From contig NC_021658.1 of the NCBI RefSeq assembly GCF_000418325.1, positions 8,942,001 through 9,006,000 on the forward strand: a DNA stretch of 64,000 bases, written 5' to 3'. The notes below the pieces were generated by a model. It saw nothing but the letters and a program-made list of their open reading frames with translations, ran no database searches and was not told where the DNA came from. Of the stretch, positions 37,908-46,778 are shown piece by piece. How positions within the stretch are numbered: the stretch's first letter is position 1; each line of letters starts with the position of its first letter. Both the position numbers and the translations under genes were made by a program. The DNA comes from Sorangium cellulosum So0157-2 (GTDB lineage Bacteria; Myxococcota_A; Polyangia; Polyangiales; Polyangiaceae).

Positions 37908-38805
37908 CCTCCGGCGCCACCGCGCGCCCGGGCGCGGCGCTGCGCCCCGCCGCCGCGACGCCAGCGCCGACCTCCGTCGCGCCCTCCTCCGCGCTCCTCC
38001 CCGCCCCGCTTCCCGACCCGCGCGCGAGCTCGTGCAGCGCCGCCTTCACCGCCTCGATCGAGAGCTCCGGCCGGGCGGCGCGGATCCGCGCGACGTGCGC
38101 GGTCACATGGGGCGCCGCGAACGAGGTTCCGGTCCAGCGCCGCTCGCCGCCGCCGGGCGCGGGCGCGAGCACCTCGTCGCCGGGCGCGAGGATCTCGTGG
38201 TCGTCCGTGAGCTCGCTCCGGAGCGCCTCTGGGTCCTGGAAGGGCCCTCGACCGACGCCGATCAGCGACTTGAAGCGCCCCGGGTAGGTGCGGAACGCCG
38301 CCGCGTTCGGGCCGGCGGCCACGAGCACGACCTCTGCCGTGTAGGCCGCGTCGGCGACCTCGTAGAGTTCGACGAGGGACCGGTAGTCGCCGGGGCGGAG
38401 CGGCGCGCTCTTCGGGATATCGATGCCGAGGCTCAGGTTGACCACGGAGAAGCGCTCGCGGACGCAGAAGCGCAGCGCCGCGATGAGCCCGTCGCGGGAG
38501 CATCGTCCGTCCTCGCCGAGCGCGCGGACGCTCGTGATCTCGGCCCCGGGCGCCATGCGGTGGACGATGCCCGCGCAGGCCGTCCCGTGCCCGCTGACGT
38601 CTCCTGGCGCGCACGGCGCGACCTCGTGCGCTGCTCCGCGGCGGCTCAGCGTGACATGGCGCAGCGCCGCCGAGCGCAGCGCAGGGTGCGAGGCGTCGAC
38701 GCCGGAGTCGACCAGCGCGACGCGTACGCCGGCGCCGCGGCGCGCGTCCCGGCGCGCGGCGGCGCGAAGATCGCCGCCCGGCCCCACCGGAGAGGGCGTC
38801 GTCAC
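37888..38805 (-). CDS. Subtilisin-family (S8) serine peptidase, cytosolic
   Basis: A 305-residue S8 peptidase with no signal peptide or propeptide. The triad is complete: Asp33 in VALVDSGVD, His73 in SGHGTACAG and Ser228 in GTSFAAPHVTAH. The oxyanion region reads VLVAAGPNAAA. Starting at GTG 38805 gives a GTGA overlap with the upstream gene stop and a compact catalytic domain; the frame is open far upstream but those residues are low-complexity. The absence of export signals and the coupling to GAF-like and TPR genes suggest an intracellular, regulated protease. Confidence 0.78.
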   Translation of the reverse strand: MTTPSPVGPGGDLRAAARRDARRGAGVRVALVDSGVDASHPALRSAALRHVTLSRRGAAHEVAPCAPGDVSGHGTACAGIVHRMAPGAEITSVRALGEDGRCSRDGLIAALRFCVRERFSVVNLSLGIDIPKSAPLRPGDYRSLVELYEVADAAYTAEVVLVAAGPNAAAFRTYPGRFKSLIGVGRGPFQDPEALRSELTDDHEILAPGDEVLAPAPGGGERRWTGTSFAAPHVTAHVARIRAARPELSIEAVKAALHELARGSGSGAGRSAEEGATEVGAGVAAAGRSAAPGRAVAPEDGRAPA

Positions 38806-39890
38806 GCCGCGCTCCCCTCCCCCTCGCCGAGCGGCCCCTGTACGCCGCCGCCGCGCGCGTAGGCGTCGATCCGAGCGAGGAGGTCGAGGGCGAGGCGAGC
38901 CTCGACCTCGCCGTGCTCGGCGAGCCTCCCCACCACCGCCGCGAGCTCCAGGCGGCGGCGGTACTCGGGCGTGAGGCGGAGCGCATGGATGTGCCGCTCG
39001 AGGGCGGCGCGGAGTGAGGTCGGCGGTGGGGCCGCTTCTTCCTGAAGCGGCCGACCAGGGCCCGCCGCCCCAACCTGGTTCGCCGCCCCAACCTGGTTCG
39101 TGCTTGCCGCCCCAACCTGGTTCGTGCTTGCCGCCCCAACCTGGTTCGTGCTTGCCGCCCCAACCTGGTTCGTGCTTGCCGCCCCAACCTGGTTCGTGCT
39201 TGCCGCCCCAACCTGGTTCGTGCTTGCCGCCCCAACCTGGCATGGCGCGTGCTCGAGCAGGTCTGGCATAGCGCGGGCGAAGAGCTCGAAGACGACCCGT
39301 TCTGTGCGGAACGACTCCACGGTGAGCGCGAGGACCTCGGCGAGCCGCTCGGCCATGTCGAGCTCCCGCCCTCCAAGGGGCGCATCGTGCGAGAAGAGCG
39401 CCGCGCCGCCCACGGTCGCCGCGCCGACACGAATCGGCACAAATATTGCATAAACCGGCACTGCGCCCAGAAGCGGCCTGAGCGGCGCGACCATCGCATC
39501 GCCGTCGGCCAGCGCCACCGCGTGCCCGCCGCCGCCGCCGAGCAGGTATGCGAACGGGGTGCCGCTCGGTGGCAGCTCCGCGCCCGCCGTGCGGTAGCCG
39601 GCGGCGCTGGCGACGACGGGCACCGTGAGCCGCCCGAGCGCCTCCATCTCGAGCGCCACGAGCGCCTCCGAGCACGGCATCGCGAGGCAGGCGAAGCGCA
39701 GGTGCTCCCCGAGCCCGCGTACGCGCGCCTCGACCGCGCCGAGGAGTGCCGCGGACTCGACGGTCGACAGCAGGTCGCGCAGGCGCGCGGTGAACGGGGC
39801 GAGCGGCGAGCGCAGCGCGTGCGGATAGGGCGGGAGGGCCCGCGCCGGGGCGTGCGGCGCGCCCGGCGCGGAGCGGTCGGCGATCGGCAT
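38802..39890 (-). CDS. GAF-like sensor protein with in-frame octapeptide repeats
   Basis: A 362-residue protein, first gene of the three-gene operon. Residues about 45-215 have the strand and helix pattern of a GAF domain (FACLAMPCSEALVALEMEALGRL, VYAIFVPIRVGAATVGGAALF, ERLAEVLALTVESFR). From about 218 a tandem array inserts six QVGAASTN units plus two shorter QVGAA units, then a helical C-terminus resumes. The repeats are encoded by 24-bp DNA units sharing the CCAACCTGG core with two intergenic arrays nearby. Ligand unknown; the fold call rests on pattern only. Confidence 0.6.
   Translation of the reverse strand: MPIADRSAPGAPHAPARALPPYPHALRSPLAPFTARLRDLLSTVESAALLGAVEARVRGLGEHLRFACLAMPCSEALVALEMEALGRLTVPVVASAAGYRTAGAELPPSGTPFAYLLGGGGGHAVALADGDAMVAPLRPLLGAVPVYAIFVPIRVGAATVGGAALFSHDAPLGGRELDMAERLAEVLALTVESFRTERVVFELFARAMPDLLEHAPCQVGAASTNQVGAASTNQVGAASTNQVGAASTNQVGAASTNQVGAASTNQVGAANQVGAAGPGRPLQEEAAPPPTSLRAALERHIHALRLTPEYRRRLELAAVVGRLAEHGEVEARLALDLLARIDAYARGGGVQGPLGEGEGSAA
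39061..39242. repeat. 24-bp coding tandem repeat (CCAACCTGG core)
   Basis: Units of the form CCAACCTGGTTCGTGCTTGC plus four bases (CGCC) repeat six times in perfect phase, with shorter partial copies at the left end. All keep the reading frame of the GAF-like gene. AACC-T-GGTT within each unit is a near-perfect palindrome. Confidence 0.9.
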
Positions 39891-39986
39891 GGGGCGGCGA
39901 TGCTACCGCCGGACGGCCGCCGAACGAACCGCAACCACGCAGCCGGCAGCGCGCCGCGGGCTGGCCTCCGCCCTGCGAAGTTCCGG

Positions 39987-40014
39987 TTGACGTGCCCCGC
40001 TCCTCTCCTAGCAT
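39987..40014 (+). promoter_or_regulatory. Possible sigma-70-type promoter for the membrane protein
   Basis: TTGACG at 39987-39992 and TAGCAT at 40009-40014 are separated by 16 bp, in the gap between the divergent GAF-like gene and the membrane protein gene. This is one of the few well-spaced hexamer pairs seen between genes in the window. Confidence 0.35.
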
Positions 40015-40130
40015 GGCGAGGGCATGCGGCGATTCGGCTGCCCGGCGCACCGTCCGACGCGATCGTCCGCGCACGCGGCAGACGGCTCGCGGTCCACGGC
40101 CGTGAGGCCCCTCGATCCGGCGTGGGTGCG

Positions 40131-40736
40131 ATGAGCTCGTCCGACCGCGAGCACCGGCGTCGTCTCGCCATCATCCTCTGGGGTGTCCTCGGCGTCGTCG
40201 CCGTCCTGGTCGAGGCCATCTACCGGCTCGGCGCCACAGCGGCTCGCATCCTGACAGCCCACGAGCTCACGACAGGCCAGCTCGTCCTGCTTGCGGCCTG
40301 GACGGTCGTGATCGCCTATTTCGAGGGATATCGCGGCTTTCAACAGCGCTTCTCGCCGCGGGTGGTCGCGCGCGCGCTCTACCTCGCAGAGCACCGTCGG
40401 CCGCTGCACGTGGCGCTGGCGCCGCTCTACTGCATGGCGCTCTTCCACACGACGCGCCGCCGGCTGATCGCGACGTGGGTGCTCATCGCGGGCATCGTGG
40501 CGCTCATCCTGCTTGTCCGGCGGATGTCCCCGCCGTACCGCGCGATCGTCGATGCGGGCGTCGCGTTCGCGCTGGCCTGGGGGACCGCGTCCATCCTCAT
40601 CTACCTCGCGCGGGGTCTCGCGGGCCGCCCGCCCGACATCTCGGCGGACGTGCCCGAGGAGGCGATCCGCGCCGGACGCGATGCGGAGCAGCTCGCCCGC
40701 CCGCCCGTACGGGTGGGCGGCCCCTGCGACCCGTGA
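40131..40736 (+). CDS. Polytopic membrane protein, unknown
   Basis: A 201-residue protein with about four hydrophobic helices: LAIILWGVLGVVAVLVEAIY, LVLLAAWTVVIAYFEGY, WVLIAGIVALILLV and AGVAFALAWGTASILIYLA. A middle loop has FSPRVVARAL and FHTTRRRL. The C-terminus is short and hydrophilic. I start at the ATG at 40131 (MSSSDREHRRR, a positive-inside N-terminus). It diverges from the GAF/subtilase/TPR operon. Similar unnamed proteins occur widely in proteobacteria; I cannot name the family. Confidence 0.65.
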   Translation: MSSSDREHRRRLAIILWGVLGVVAVLVEAIYRLGATAARILTAHELTTGQLVLLAAWTVVIAYFEGYRGFQQRFSPRVVARALYLAEHRRPLHVALAPLYCMALFHTTRRRLIATWVLIAGIVALILLVRRMSPPYRAIVDAGVAFALAWGTASILIYLARGLAGRPPDISADVPEEAIRAGRDAEQLARPPVRVGGPCDP

Positions 40737-41144
40737 GGGCGCACAGGCGAGCGGGCGGCCCCTGCGCGCCAGGAAACCCGGGCAGCGGCCAATCGGCACG
40801 ACCATGAGGGCGACAGGCGAGCGACCCAGTGCTCCGCGATCGACGCGCCTCACGATGCGCCCAGAGCTGAACCGCGTTGCGGCCTCACGTGTGGCCTTCT
40901 GGTCATCACCTCTGGCGTCGCGATCCCCGGCAACAGGCACTTCGTAAATATTCCTTCGCAGCAGGCCTGTGGCGCGATGCCTCGCGAGGCGCGGCGCGCG
41001 GGCAGAGGAGATCGCGCTTCCCACCGCGCCTCGGCGCCTGCGGTCTCGCTTGGCCCGGACCGTGCTCCAGCCGGGGAGCGCTCATGGGGAGCGACTCAAC
41101 CGACGATCGACCGCGCTCCGTGGAGGGGCGCGCACCGGGGCACC
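40737..41144. other. Intergenic region, no gene seen
   Basis: It contains a repeated GGGCGGCCCCTGCG (once at the end of the preceding gene, once about 40 bp later) and an AT-richer patch near 40945 (CGTAAATATTCC) that may be part of a promoter for the DUF2382 genes. No open frame with coding character. Confidence 0.4.
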
Positions 41145-41582
41145 GTGCAGGACTCGAGCAGCAGCCAGGAACCGGCGGATAGGAGCGCAGAGATCACCGA
41201 CGAGCTCATCGTGCCTGTCGTCGCGCAGGAGCTCGAGGTGAAGAAGCGTACGGTCGAGTCTGGACGCGTCCGCATCACGAAGCAGGTCCACGAGCGGGTC
41301 GAGGCCGTCGAGGAGCCGCTCGTGAGCGAGCGCGTGGTCGTGGAGCGCGTCGCCATCGATCGGGTGGTAACGAAGCCGCCGGCGACCCGGCAGGAGGGTG
41401 ACACCCTGATCGTACCGGTCGTCGAGGAGGTGCTCTTCGTCGAAAAGCGCCTGGTGTTGAAGGAGGAGCTCCGCATCACGCGGGTCCGCTCGGTCGAGAT
41501 GAGCTCGCCGGAGCGCGTCACGCTCCGGCGCGAGGACGTGCGGGTGGAGCGCCTGCCCCCGCGCGATCGCGACGGGAAATAA
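41145..41582 (+). CDS. DUF2382 (YsnF/AvaK-like) protein, two half-repeats
   Basis: A 145-residue acidic/basic, beta-rich protein. Two DUF2382 modules are visible: LIVPVVAQELEVKKRTVESG with RVRITKQVHE, then LIVPVVEEVLFVEKRLVLKEE. The family is tied to stress response in general terms; molecular function is unknown. The start is uncertain: I use the GTG at 41145 just before DSSSSQEPADR, because residues encoded upstream look non-coding. A second family member follows 113 bp downstream. Confidence 0.7.
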   Translation: MQDSSSSQEPADRSAEITDELIVPVVAQELEVKKRTVESGRVRITKQVHERVEAVEEPLVSERVVVERVAIDRVVTKPPATRQEGDTLIVPVVEEVLFVEKRLVLKEELRITRVRSVEMSSPERVTLRREDVRVERLPPRDRDGK

Positions 41583-41695
41583 GGATTCTCGGACGGGCTC
41601 CGGCGCCCCGGCGCTCGAGTCACGAACCCCCACCTTCGCGCGTGGCGCGAGGGGACAACGGTCCGCATGGACCACGACATCATGGAGGTCACATC

Positions 41696-42466
41696 ATGAA
41701 TCACAGCGAACGTTCCATGTCCCCGTCCCAGCGTTCTCAGCAGCTGAGCAAGTCCCAGCAGACCGCCAAGACCGCCCCCTCGACGGCGAAGACGGATCAG
41801 CTCCGGGCCGACGTCCTGCAGGAGCAGATCGCGGTCCCCGTGATCGAGGAGGAGCTGCAGGTCGGCAAGCGCGAGGTGAACCGCGGCGGCGTGCGCGTAT
41901 CGAGCCAGCTGGTCGAGCAGCCGGTCCAGGAGTCGGTGAGGCTGCGCGAGGAGCACGTCCACGTCGAGCGGCACCCGGTGGATCGGCCGGTTCAGCCGGC
42001 GGCGCTCGACACCTTCCAGTCCGGCACCGTGGAGCTCGTCGAGACCGACGAGGAGGCGGTCGTCGCGAAGAAGGCGCGCGTCATCGAGGAGGTCGTCGTC
42101 AGCAAGGCGGTGACCCAGAGGACCGAGCAGATCCGGGAGACCTTGCGTCACACGGAGGTCCACGTCGAGCCGGTCAGCGCGGCGGAGCGCAGCGATGGGA
42201 TGACGGCGTACGAGCGCTACGACACCGACTTCCGGCAACACTACCAGGCGGGCGCTTACTCCAAGCACGGCTATGCCTACGAGCAGGTCGCGCCCGCGTA
42301 TCTGTTCGGCTATCAGCTCGGGACGTCCCAGAACTTCAAGGGACACGACTGGACGACCATCGAGGCGGAGGCGGGCAAGGCCTGGGAGGAGCGCAACCCC
42401 GGGACCTGGGCGCACATGAAGTCCGCCGTCCGGCACGCATGGGACAAGGTCACGGGCAAGGCGTAG
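41696..42466 (+). CDS. DUF2382 (YsnF/AvaK-like) protein with C-terminal tail domain
   Basis: A 256-residue protein. After a Ser/Gln-rich N-terminus, residues about 45-170 hold two DUF2382 modules (IAVPVIEEELQVGKREVNRG; EEAVVAKKARVIEEVVVSKAV). The C-terminal 70 residues (YERYDTDFRQHY, LFGYQLG, DWTTIEAEAGKAWEERNPG, VRHAWDKV) match the tail domain often found after DUF2382 repeats. GGAGGTCACATC precedes the ATG. Together with the preceding gene it probably forms a stress-induced pair. Confidence 0.8.
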   Translation: MNHSERSMSPSQRSQQLSKSQQTAKTAPSTAKTDQLRADVLQEQIAVPVIEEELQVGKREVNRGGVRVSSQLVEQPVQESVRLREEHVHVERHPVDRPVQPAALDTFQSGTVELVETDEEAVVAKKARVIEEVVVSKAVTQRTEQIRETLRHTEVHVEPVSAAERSDGMTAYERYDTDFRQHYQAGAYSKHGYAYEQVAPAYLFGYQLGTSQNFKGHDWTTIEAEAGKAWEERNPGTWAHMKSAVRHAWDKVTGKA

Positions 42467-42665
42467 ACCTCTCCTTCACCTCCCGCCCATCGAGTTCCCA
42501 TCCTGGGATTTTCCGGAGGCGCGTAGCGCGTCGCCCGAGCTCGTCCCTGTGATCCTTCGGGGGAACCGCGGGAGCAGCCGTGGTTCCCGTGCCTCGCCTG
42601 GCCCGTCGTCCAGACGAGGCATCAGGGACGGTTCACGGTCGATCTCCGATGTATTCCGGAGGGGA

Positions 42666-42869
42666 TCACGCTGGCTCAACGAAGACGGTGGCGATGAGCT
42701 CGTGGTTGCTGGTCATCTTGTACATGACCCGTTCGACACGGTACTTCGACTCGCATCCATCTTTCTCGATGAGCAGCAGCTCACCCTGGCGAGGGATGAC
42801 CGCTCCGTGGAAGACCTGAAGCAGCTCCCACGACGTGAGGCAGATTCGGTGTCCGGGATGATGAATCAT
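42666..42869 (-). CDS. Small hypothetical protein
   Basis: A 67-residue protein (opening MIHHPGHRICLTSWELL, with GELLLIEKDG and a closing ELIATVFVEP) with a natural residue mix unlike antisense frames. I start at the ATG at 42869; the open frame runs on through the neighbouring repeat array to 43283, but those residues are repeat-encoded. No ribosome site is obvious and no family is recognised. Alternative: a remnant whose 5' part was replaced by the repeats. Confidence 0.5.
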   Translation of the reverse strand: MIHHPGHRICLTSWELLQVFHGAVIPRQGELLLIEKDGCESKYRVERVMYKMTSNHELIATVFVEPA

Positions 42870-42958
42870 AGACGGGCTCGGAGCGTAGCCTATCCCGAGG
42901 CGTTCCGTCCCGACATTGCGCCGCGTCCCGCGATCCGACCCGGGTGGCGCCTCTGACC

Positions 42959-43258
42959 CCGCGGCCCGACCCAGGGTTGAGTCGCCGGAGCCGCGACGCG
43001 GCCCAGGTGACCCGACCCAGGTTGCACCGGCGACCCGACCCAGGTTGAAATCGTGCGCCCGCCAGGTCGCGCGACCCGACCCCGACCCGCCGGCCCGACC
43101 CAGGTTGAGGTCGACCCGACCCAGGTTGAGGTCGCCGAGGTTGAGGTCGCCGAGGTTGAGGTCGCCGACCCGACCCAGGTTGAGGTCGCCGCCCAGGTTG
43201 ATGTCGCCGCCCAGGTTGAGGTCGCCGCCGAGGTCGCCGCCCAGGTTGAGGTCGCCCC
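42959..43258. repeat. Irregular repeat array (GACCCAGGTTGAGGTCGCC type)
   Basis: About a dozen units sharing CCAGGTTGA(G/A), in forms such as GACCCAGGTTGAGGTC and GCCCAGGTTGAGGTCGCC, with unit lengths varying from about 12 to 40 bases. On the minus strand CAACCTGGGTCGG recurs, the same 13-mer that runs through the 22-bp array at 34740-35030. It occupies the space upstream of the GH3 gene and ends about 110 bp before its ATG. Confidence 0.85.
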
Positions 43259-43369
43259 TCATTCCGTTGCCGCTCGCCCGCATTTCCTATATGTAACGCG
43301 CATCACACTGCACAGGGCATCAGGTAGGAGCCTTTCCACCGTCTTGTCACCACGGAAAGAGGCCAACGA

Positions 43370-46195
43370 ATGACCTTCAAGCACCTGGCTTTCACAAGCG
43401 CGCGCTCCGCGCTCCGCGGCGCCCTCGCGCTGACCGCGGTCGCGGCCTGCTCGTCGGACCATGCCCCTCCCGACGTGGCCGAGCCCGCGGCGCCCCTCGC
43501 CCCGGCGTCGCTCGACCCGGCCGAGCGCTCGACCGAGCGGGCCGCCGACACCCCCATTTACCTGAACCGCCGCTACTCGCCCGAGGAGCGCGCCGCGGAT
43601 CTCGTCTCCCGCATGACGCTCGCCGAGAAGGCCAGCCAGATGGTCAGCAGCCAGGCTGCCGCCATCCCGTCGCTCGGCATCCCCGCCTATGGCTGGTGGA
43701 ACGAGGCCGCGCACGGCGTCGCCCGCGAGCAGGTCAACCACGGCGGCAACCCGCCCAACACCGTCAACACCACGTCCTATCCCGTCGACCTCTCCCTCGG
43801 CTCGACCTGGAACCCCGAGCTCATGTACCGCGAGGCGCGCATGATCTCGGACGAGGCGCGCGAGATCTTCCGCGACAACAAGCTCGACCTCAACTTCTAC
43901 GCTCCCACCATCAACCTGGCGCGGGATCCGCGCTGGGGCCGCAACGACGAGGCCTTCAGCGAGGACCCGGTGCTGACCGCCGCCATCGCCGCGCAGTTCG
44001 TGAACGGCGTGGAGGGCAAAGACCAGCGCGGCCGCCTCCTGCCCGAGGCCCGCGGCTACCTCAAGGTGAACACCACGCTCAAGCATTACGCGGCCAACAA
44101 CAGCGAGTTCAACCGCCGCAGAGGCAGCTCGGACATGGATGAGCGCACCCTGCGCGAGTACTACACCGCGCAGTTCCGCGACGTCATCCGCGCCGCCGAT
44201 CCGGCGTCGATCATGAGCGCGTACAACCGTGTCAACGGCGTCCCCGTCGCCGCCAGCATCCAGCTCAAGGAGGTGCTCGCGCGCTCCACGTTCGGCTTCC
44301 GGGGCTTCTTCACCTCCGATTGCGACGCCATCCGCGAGATCCAGGCCGGGCACCGCTGGCAGCCGCCCGGCTATCCCCACCCGCTCGACGCCGTCGAGCG
44401 CCACGCCTTCGCCGCCGTCGCCGGCGAGGATCTCAACTGCAACTGGGGCTATCACGACCGCTTCAGCTACGCGAACACCCTCCCCGACGCGGTCGCGCGC
44501 GCCATCCCCACGCCGACGGGCATCTTCAACGAGAACGACGTCGACCCGCTCGTCACTCGGCTCTTCGCCGCGCGCATGCGCCTCGGCGAGTTCGACGACG
44601 ACGCCCGCGTCCCCTGGGTCACGCAGGCGCGGGCCCGCGTCGCGCCGGGGACGTGGCTCAACAGCGACGACAACGGCGCGATCACCGAGACGCCCGAGCG
44701 GCTCGCCATGGCGCGCGAGGTCGGGGCCGAGGCGATCGTGCTCCTCAAGAACAGCGAGACCCGGCGCAAGGACGGCAGCACCGGCAAGCTCCTGCCGCTC
44801 CGCGTCCCGCGCCGCGGCGCGTTCCGCCTCGCCGTGATCGGCACCTATGCGAACCCCGCCGAGGTCTTCCTGGGCGGCTACTCCAGCGACCAGGGCCCCG
44901 CGGGCAACGCCAAGACGGTGAACGGCTACAACGGCATCAAGGCCGCCGTTCAGGCCATCAACCCCGACGCCGCCGTCGACTTCTACCCCGGCGTGACGCC
45001 GGAGACCCTCGCCGAGGTGGACGCGGCCTCCGTCGCCGCCGCCGCCGATTACGACGTCGTGGTCGTCTACGTGGGCACCGACGGGCGCCACTCGCGCGAG
45101 GACGTGGACCGCACCACCCTCGATCTGCCCGGCGCCCAGGCCGAGCTCATCCGACAGGTGGCCGCGCAGAACCCGAGCACCATCGTCTACATGGAGACCG
45201 TCGGCCAGATGGACGTCGGCAGCTTCGAGCCCGGCGTGGCGGCGCTGCTCTGGAGCTCTTACAACGGACAGCGCAAGGGCGAGGCGCTCGCCGACGTCCT
45301 GCTCGGCGCCTCTAACCCGAGCGGCCGCCTGCCCTTCACCTGGACTACGAACCTCTCCGACCTGCCCCCGATCGACGATTACGCCGTTCGCCCGACGGCG
45401 GGCAGCCTTGGACGAACCTATATGTACTTCCAGGGCCCGGTCACCTATCCGTTCGGTCACGGCCTGAGCTACACCAGCTTCCGCTACGCCCGCCTGCGCG
45501 CGGATCGGCAGCGCGTGGACGCGAATGGCACGCTGCGGGTGAGCGTGAATGTCAGCAACGTCGGGCGCGTCGCCGGCGCCGAGGTGGTCCAGCTCTACGT
45601 GAGCACGCCGGACGCCCCCGCCTCGCTCGAGCGTCCCAGGAAGCGGCTGCGCGCGTTCCAGAAGATCTCGCTGCGCCCGGGGGAGACCCGGCGCGTGAGC
45701 TTCGAGCTGCCCGTCGCCGATCTGGCCTTCTTCGACCAGGAGCAGGGTCGCTATACCGTAGACGCGGGCACCTACGCGCTCCAGATCGCGCGCTCCGCCG
45801 CGGACGACGACATCGAGGAGCAGACCTTCGTGACGGTGACCGGCGCGCTCCGCCCGACGGCCGCGGTGGTGACCGCCAAGCCGCAGATCGTGGGCGATCA
45901 CGACCTCGGCATCCAGCAACGGGTCTTCTTCCCCGTCGGTGCGGAGATCGATCCGCAGCTCACCGTCTCGCTGACCGACGAGACGCTCTACGGCTACATC
46001 ACGAAGGGCGAAAGCCGCCCGCTCCCCGCGGGCATGCGGGTGAGCTTCCGCAGCAACCGCCCCCGCGTGGTCTCCGTCGACCGCCGCGGGACGATCCGCA
46101 CCGAGGCGCCCGGCGTGGCCACGGTGACCGCGTCCGTGGAGTACCGCGGCGCCACCGCCACGGTCGATTTCGTCATCTACACGCGATCGACGTGA
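43370..46195 (+). CDS. Glycoside hydrolase family 3 lipoprotein (beta-xylosidase/beta-glucosidase-like)
   Basis: A 941-residue exported enzyme. The signal segment ends in AVAACSSD (lipobox). The GH3 N-terminal barrel spans about 60-390 with GIPAYGWWNEAAHGVA, INLARDPRWGRNDEAFSEDP, LKHYAANNSE and the nucleophile Asp in FFTSDCDAI. The C-terminal alpha/beta sandwich includes VLLKNS and GRHSREDVDRTTLDLPG, then a fibronectin-III-like domain (YPFGHGLSYTSF ... GRVAGAEVVQLY). Residues after about 830 add a Big_2-like Ig fold. SDCDAI and the overall build favour xylosidase activity, suited to hemicellulose. GGAAAGAGGCCAACGA precedes the ATG. Confidence 0.9.
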   Translation: MTFKHLAFTSARSALRGALALTAVAACSSDHAPPDVAEPAAPLAPASLDPAERSTERAADTPIYLNRRYSPEERAADLVSRMTLAEKASQMVSSQAAAIPSLGIPAYGWWNEAAHGVAREQVNHGGNPPNTVNTTSYPVDLSLGSTWNPELMYREARMISDEAREIFRDNKLDLNFYAPTINLARDPRWGRNDEAFSEDPVLTAAIAAQFVNGVEGKDQRGRLLPEARGYLKVNTTLKHYAANNSEFNRRRGSSDMDERTLREYYTAQFRDVIRAADPASIMSAYNRVNGVPVAASIQLKEVLARSTFGFRGFFTSDCDAIREIQAGHRWQPPGYPHPLDAVERHAFAAVAGEDLNCNWGYHDRFSYANTLPDAVARAIPTPTGIFNENDVDPLVTRLFAARMRLGEFDDDARVPWVTQARARVAPGTWLNSDDNGAITETPERLAMAREVGAEAIVLLKNSETRRKDGSTGKLLPLRVPRRGAFRLAVIGTYANPAEVFLGGYSSDQGPAGNAKTVNGYNGIKAAVQAINPDAAVDFYPGVTPETLAEVDAASVAAAADYDVVVVYVGTDGRHSREDVDRTTLDLPGAQAELIRQVAAQNPSTIVYMETVGQMDVGSFEPGVAALLWSSYNGQRKGEALADVLLGASNPSGRLPFTWTTNLSDLPPIDDYAVRPTAGSLGRTYMYFQGPVTYPFGHGLSYTSFRYARLRADRQRVDANGTLRVSVNVSNVGRVAGAEVVQLYVSTPDAPASLERPRKRLRAFQKISLRPGETRRVSFELPVADLAFFDQEQGRYTVDAGTYALQIARSAADDDIEEQTFVTVTGALRPTAAVVTAKPQIVGDHDLGIQQRVFFPVGAEIDPQLTVSLTDETLYGYITKGESRPLPAGMRVSFRSNRPRVVSVDRRGTIRTEAPGVATVTASVEYRGATATVDFVIYTRST

Positions 46196-46203
46196 TCGGA
46201 TGG

Positions 46204-46230
46204 GGTGCCGCGGAGCTCTCCCGCGGCACC
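46204..46230 (+). terminator. Hairpin after the GH3 gene
   Basis: GGTGCCGCGG (46204-46213) and CCGCGGCACC (46221-46230) form a perfect 10-bp stem with a 7-base loop, 8 bp after the GH3 stop codon. No U-tract follows. Confidence 0.6.
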
Positions 46231-46778
46231 GGCACATCGACAACGAACAGATCGGCTCGCGGCGCGGCTCAGAATGACGGAGAGCGAGCTCCGCCAACCC
46301 GGGTCACTGCGCACGAGCGAGCACCTCGGGCTCGTCGGCGCGCCGCGCTCGTAGCGGAGCGAATTCTGCTCGGGGTGCTCCCGGCCGCCGTCGCTGAATG
46401 CACGGAGTTTGACGGGCCCGGCACCGGAGACGCGGAGTCCGAGCTCGTCCTCGAGATCAAATACGGGGACGAAGGGCATATACCGGGACTGGTCAGGCGC
46501 AGGTTCTGAAGACGCCTTGCCCGATCCGCCCTTCCTGGAAGAGCGACACCCTATCAGCAACTTTACACGTCGGAAGGGCCGTCTTCGCTCCATCGCCAGC
46601 CAGCATGAGCTCGTTCAGAGGCCGAGAGAACATACAAATCCAGTAACATCCAATATCCCTGCTGCATGCTCGCTCCGCGGAAGGAGCAGGTATGCACGCT
46701 GATAGCGTGCGGTCATATGCTCCGATGTGGGAGCGGGTCGCACCTAACGGATGAAGCTTACCGGAGTGCGAGAGCGAC
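46231..46778. other. Intergenic region upstream of the tyrosinase-like gene
   Basis: No gene supported. The stretch from about 46550 to 46780 is clearly AT-richer than its surroundings (CATACAAATCCAGTAACATCC) and is the probable promoter region for the gene at 46779; I could not settle on a hexamer pair. Confidence 0.4.

Noticed and set aside
42493..42518. Intrinsic terminator after the second DUF2382 gene
   Set aside because: The stem TCCCA/TGGGA is only 5 bp although a T-run follows, which is too weak to call.
42870..43283. N-terminal extension of the 67-residue protein (DLNLGG repeats)
   Set aside because: It is encoded by the irregular repeat array, and the protein-like part starts at the internal ATG.
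43259..46297. Minus-strand open frame of 1012 residues
   Set aside because: Antisense to the GH3 gene; no family features and extreme Ala/Arg/Gly bias.
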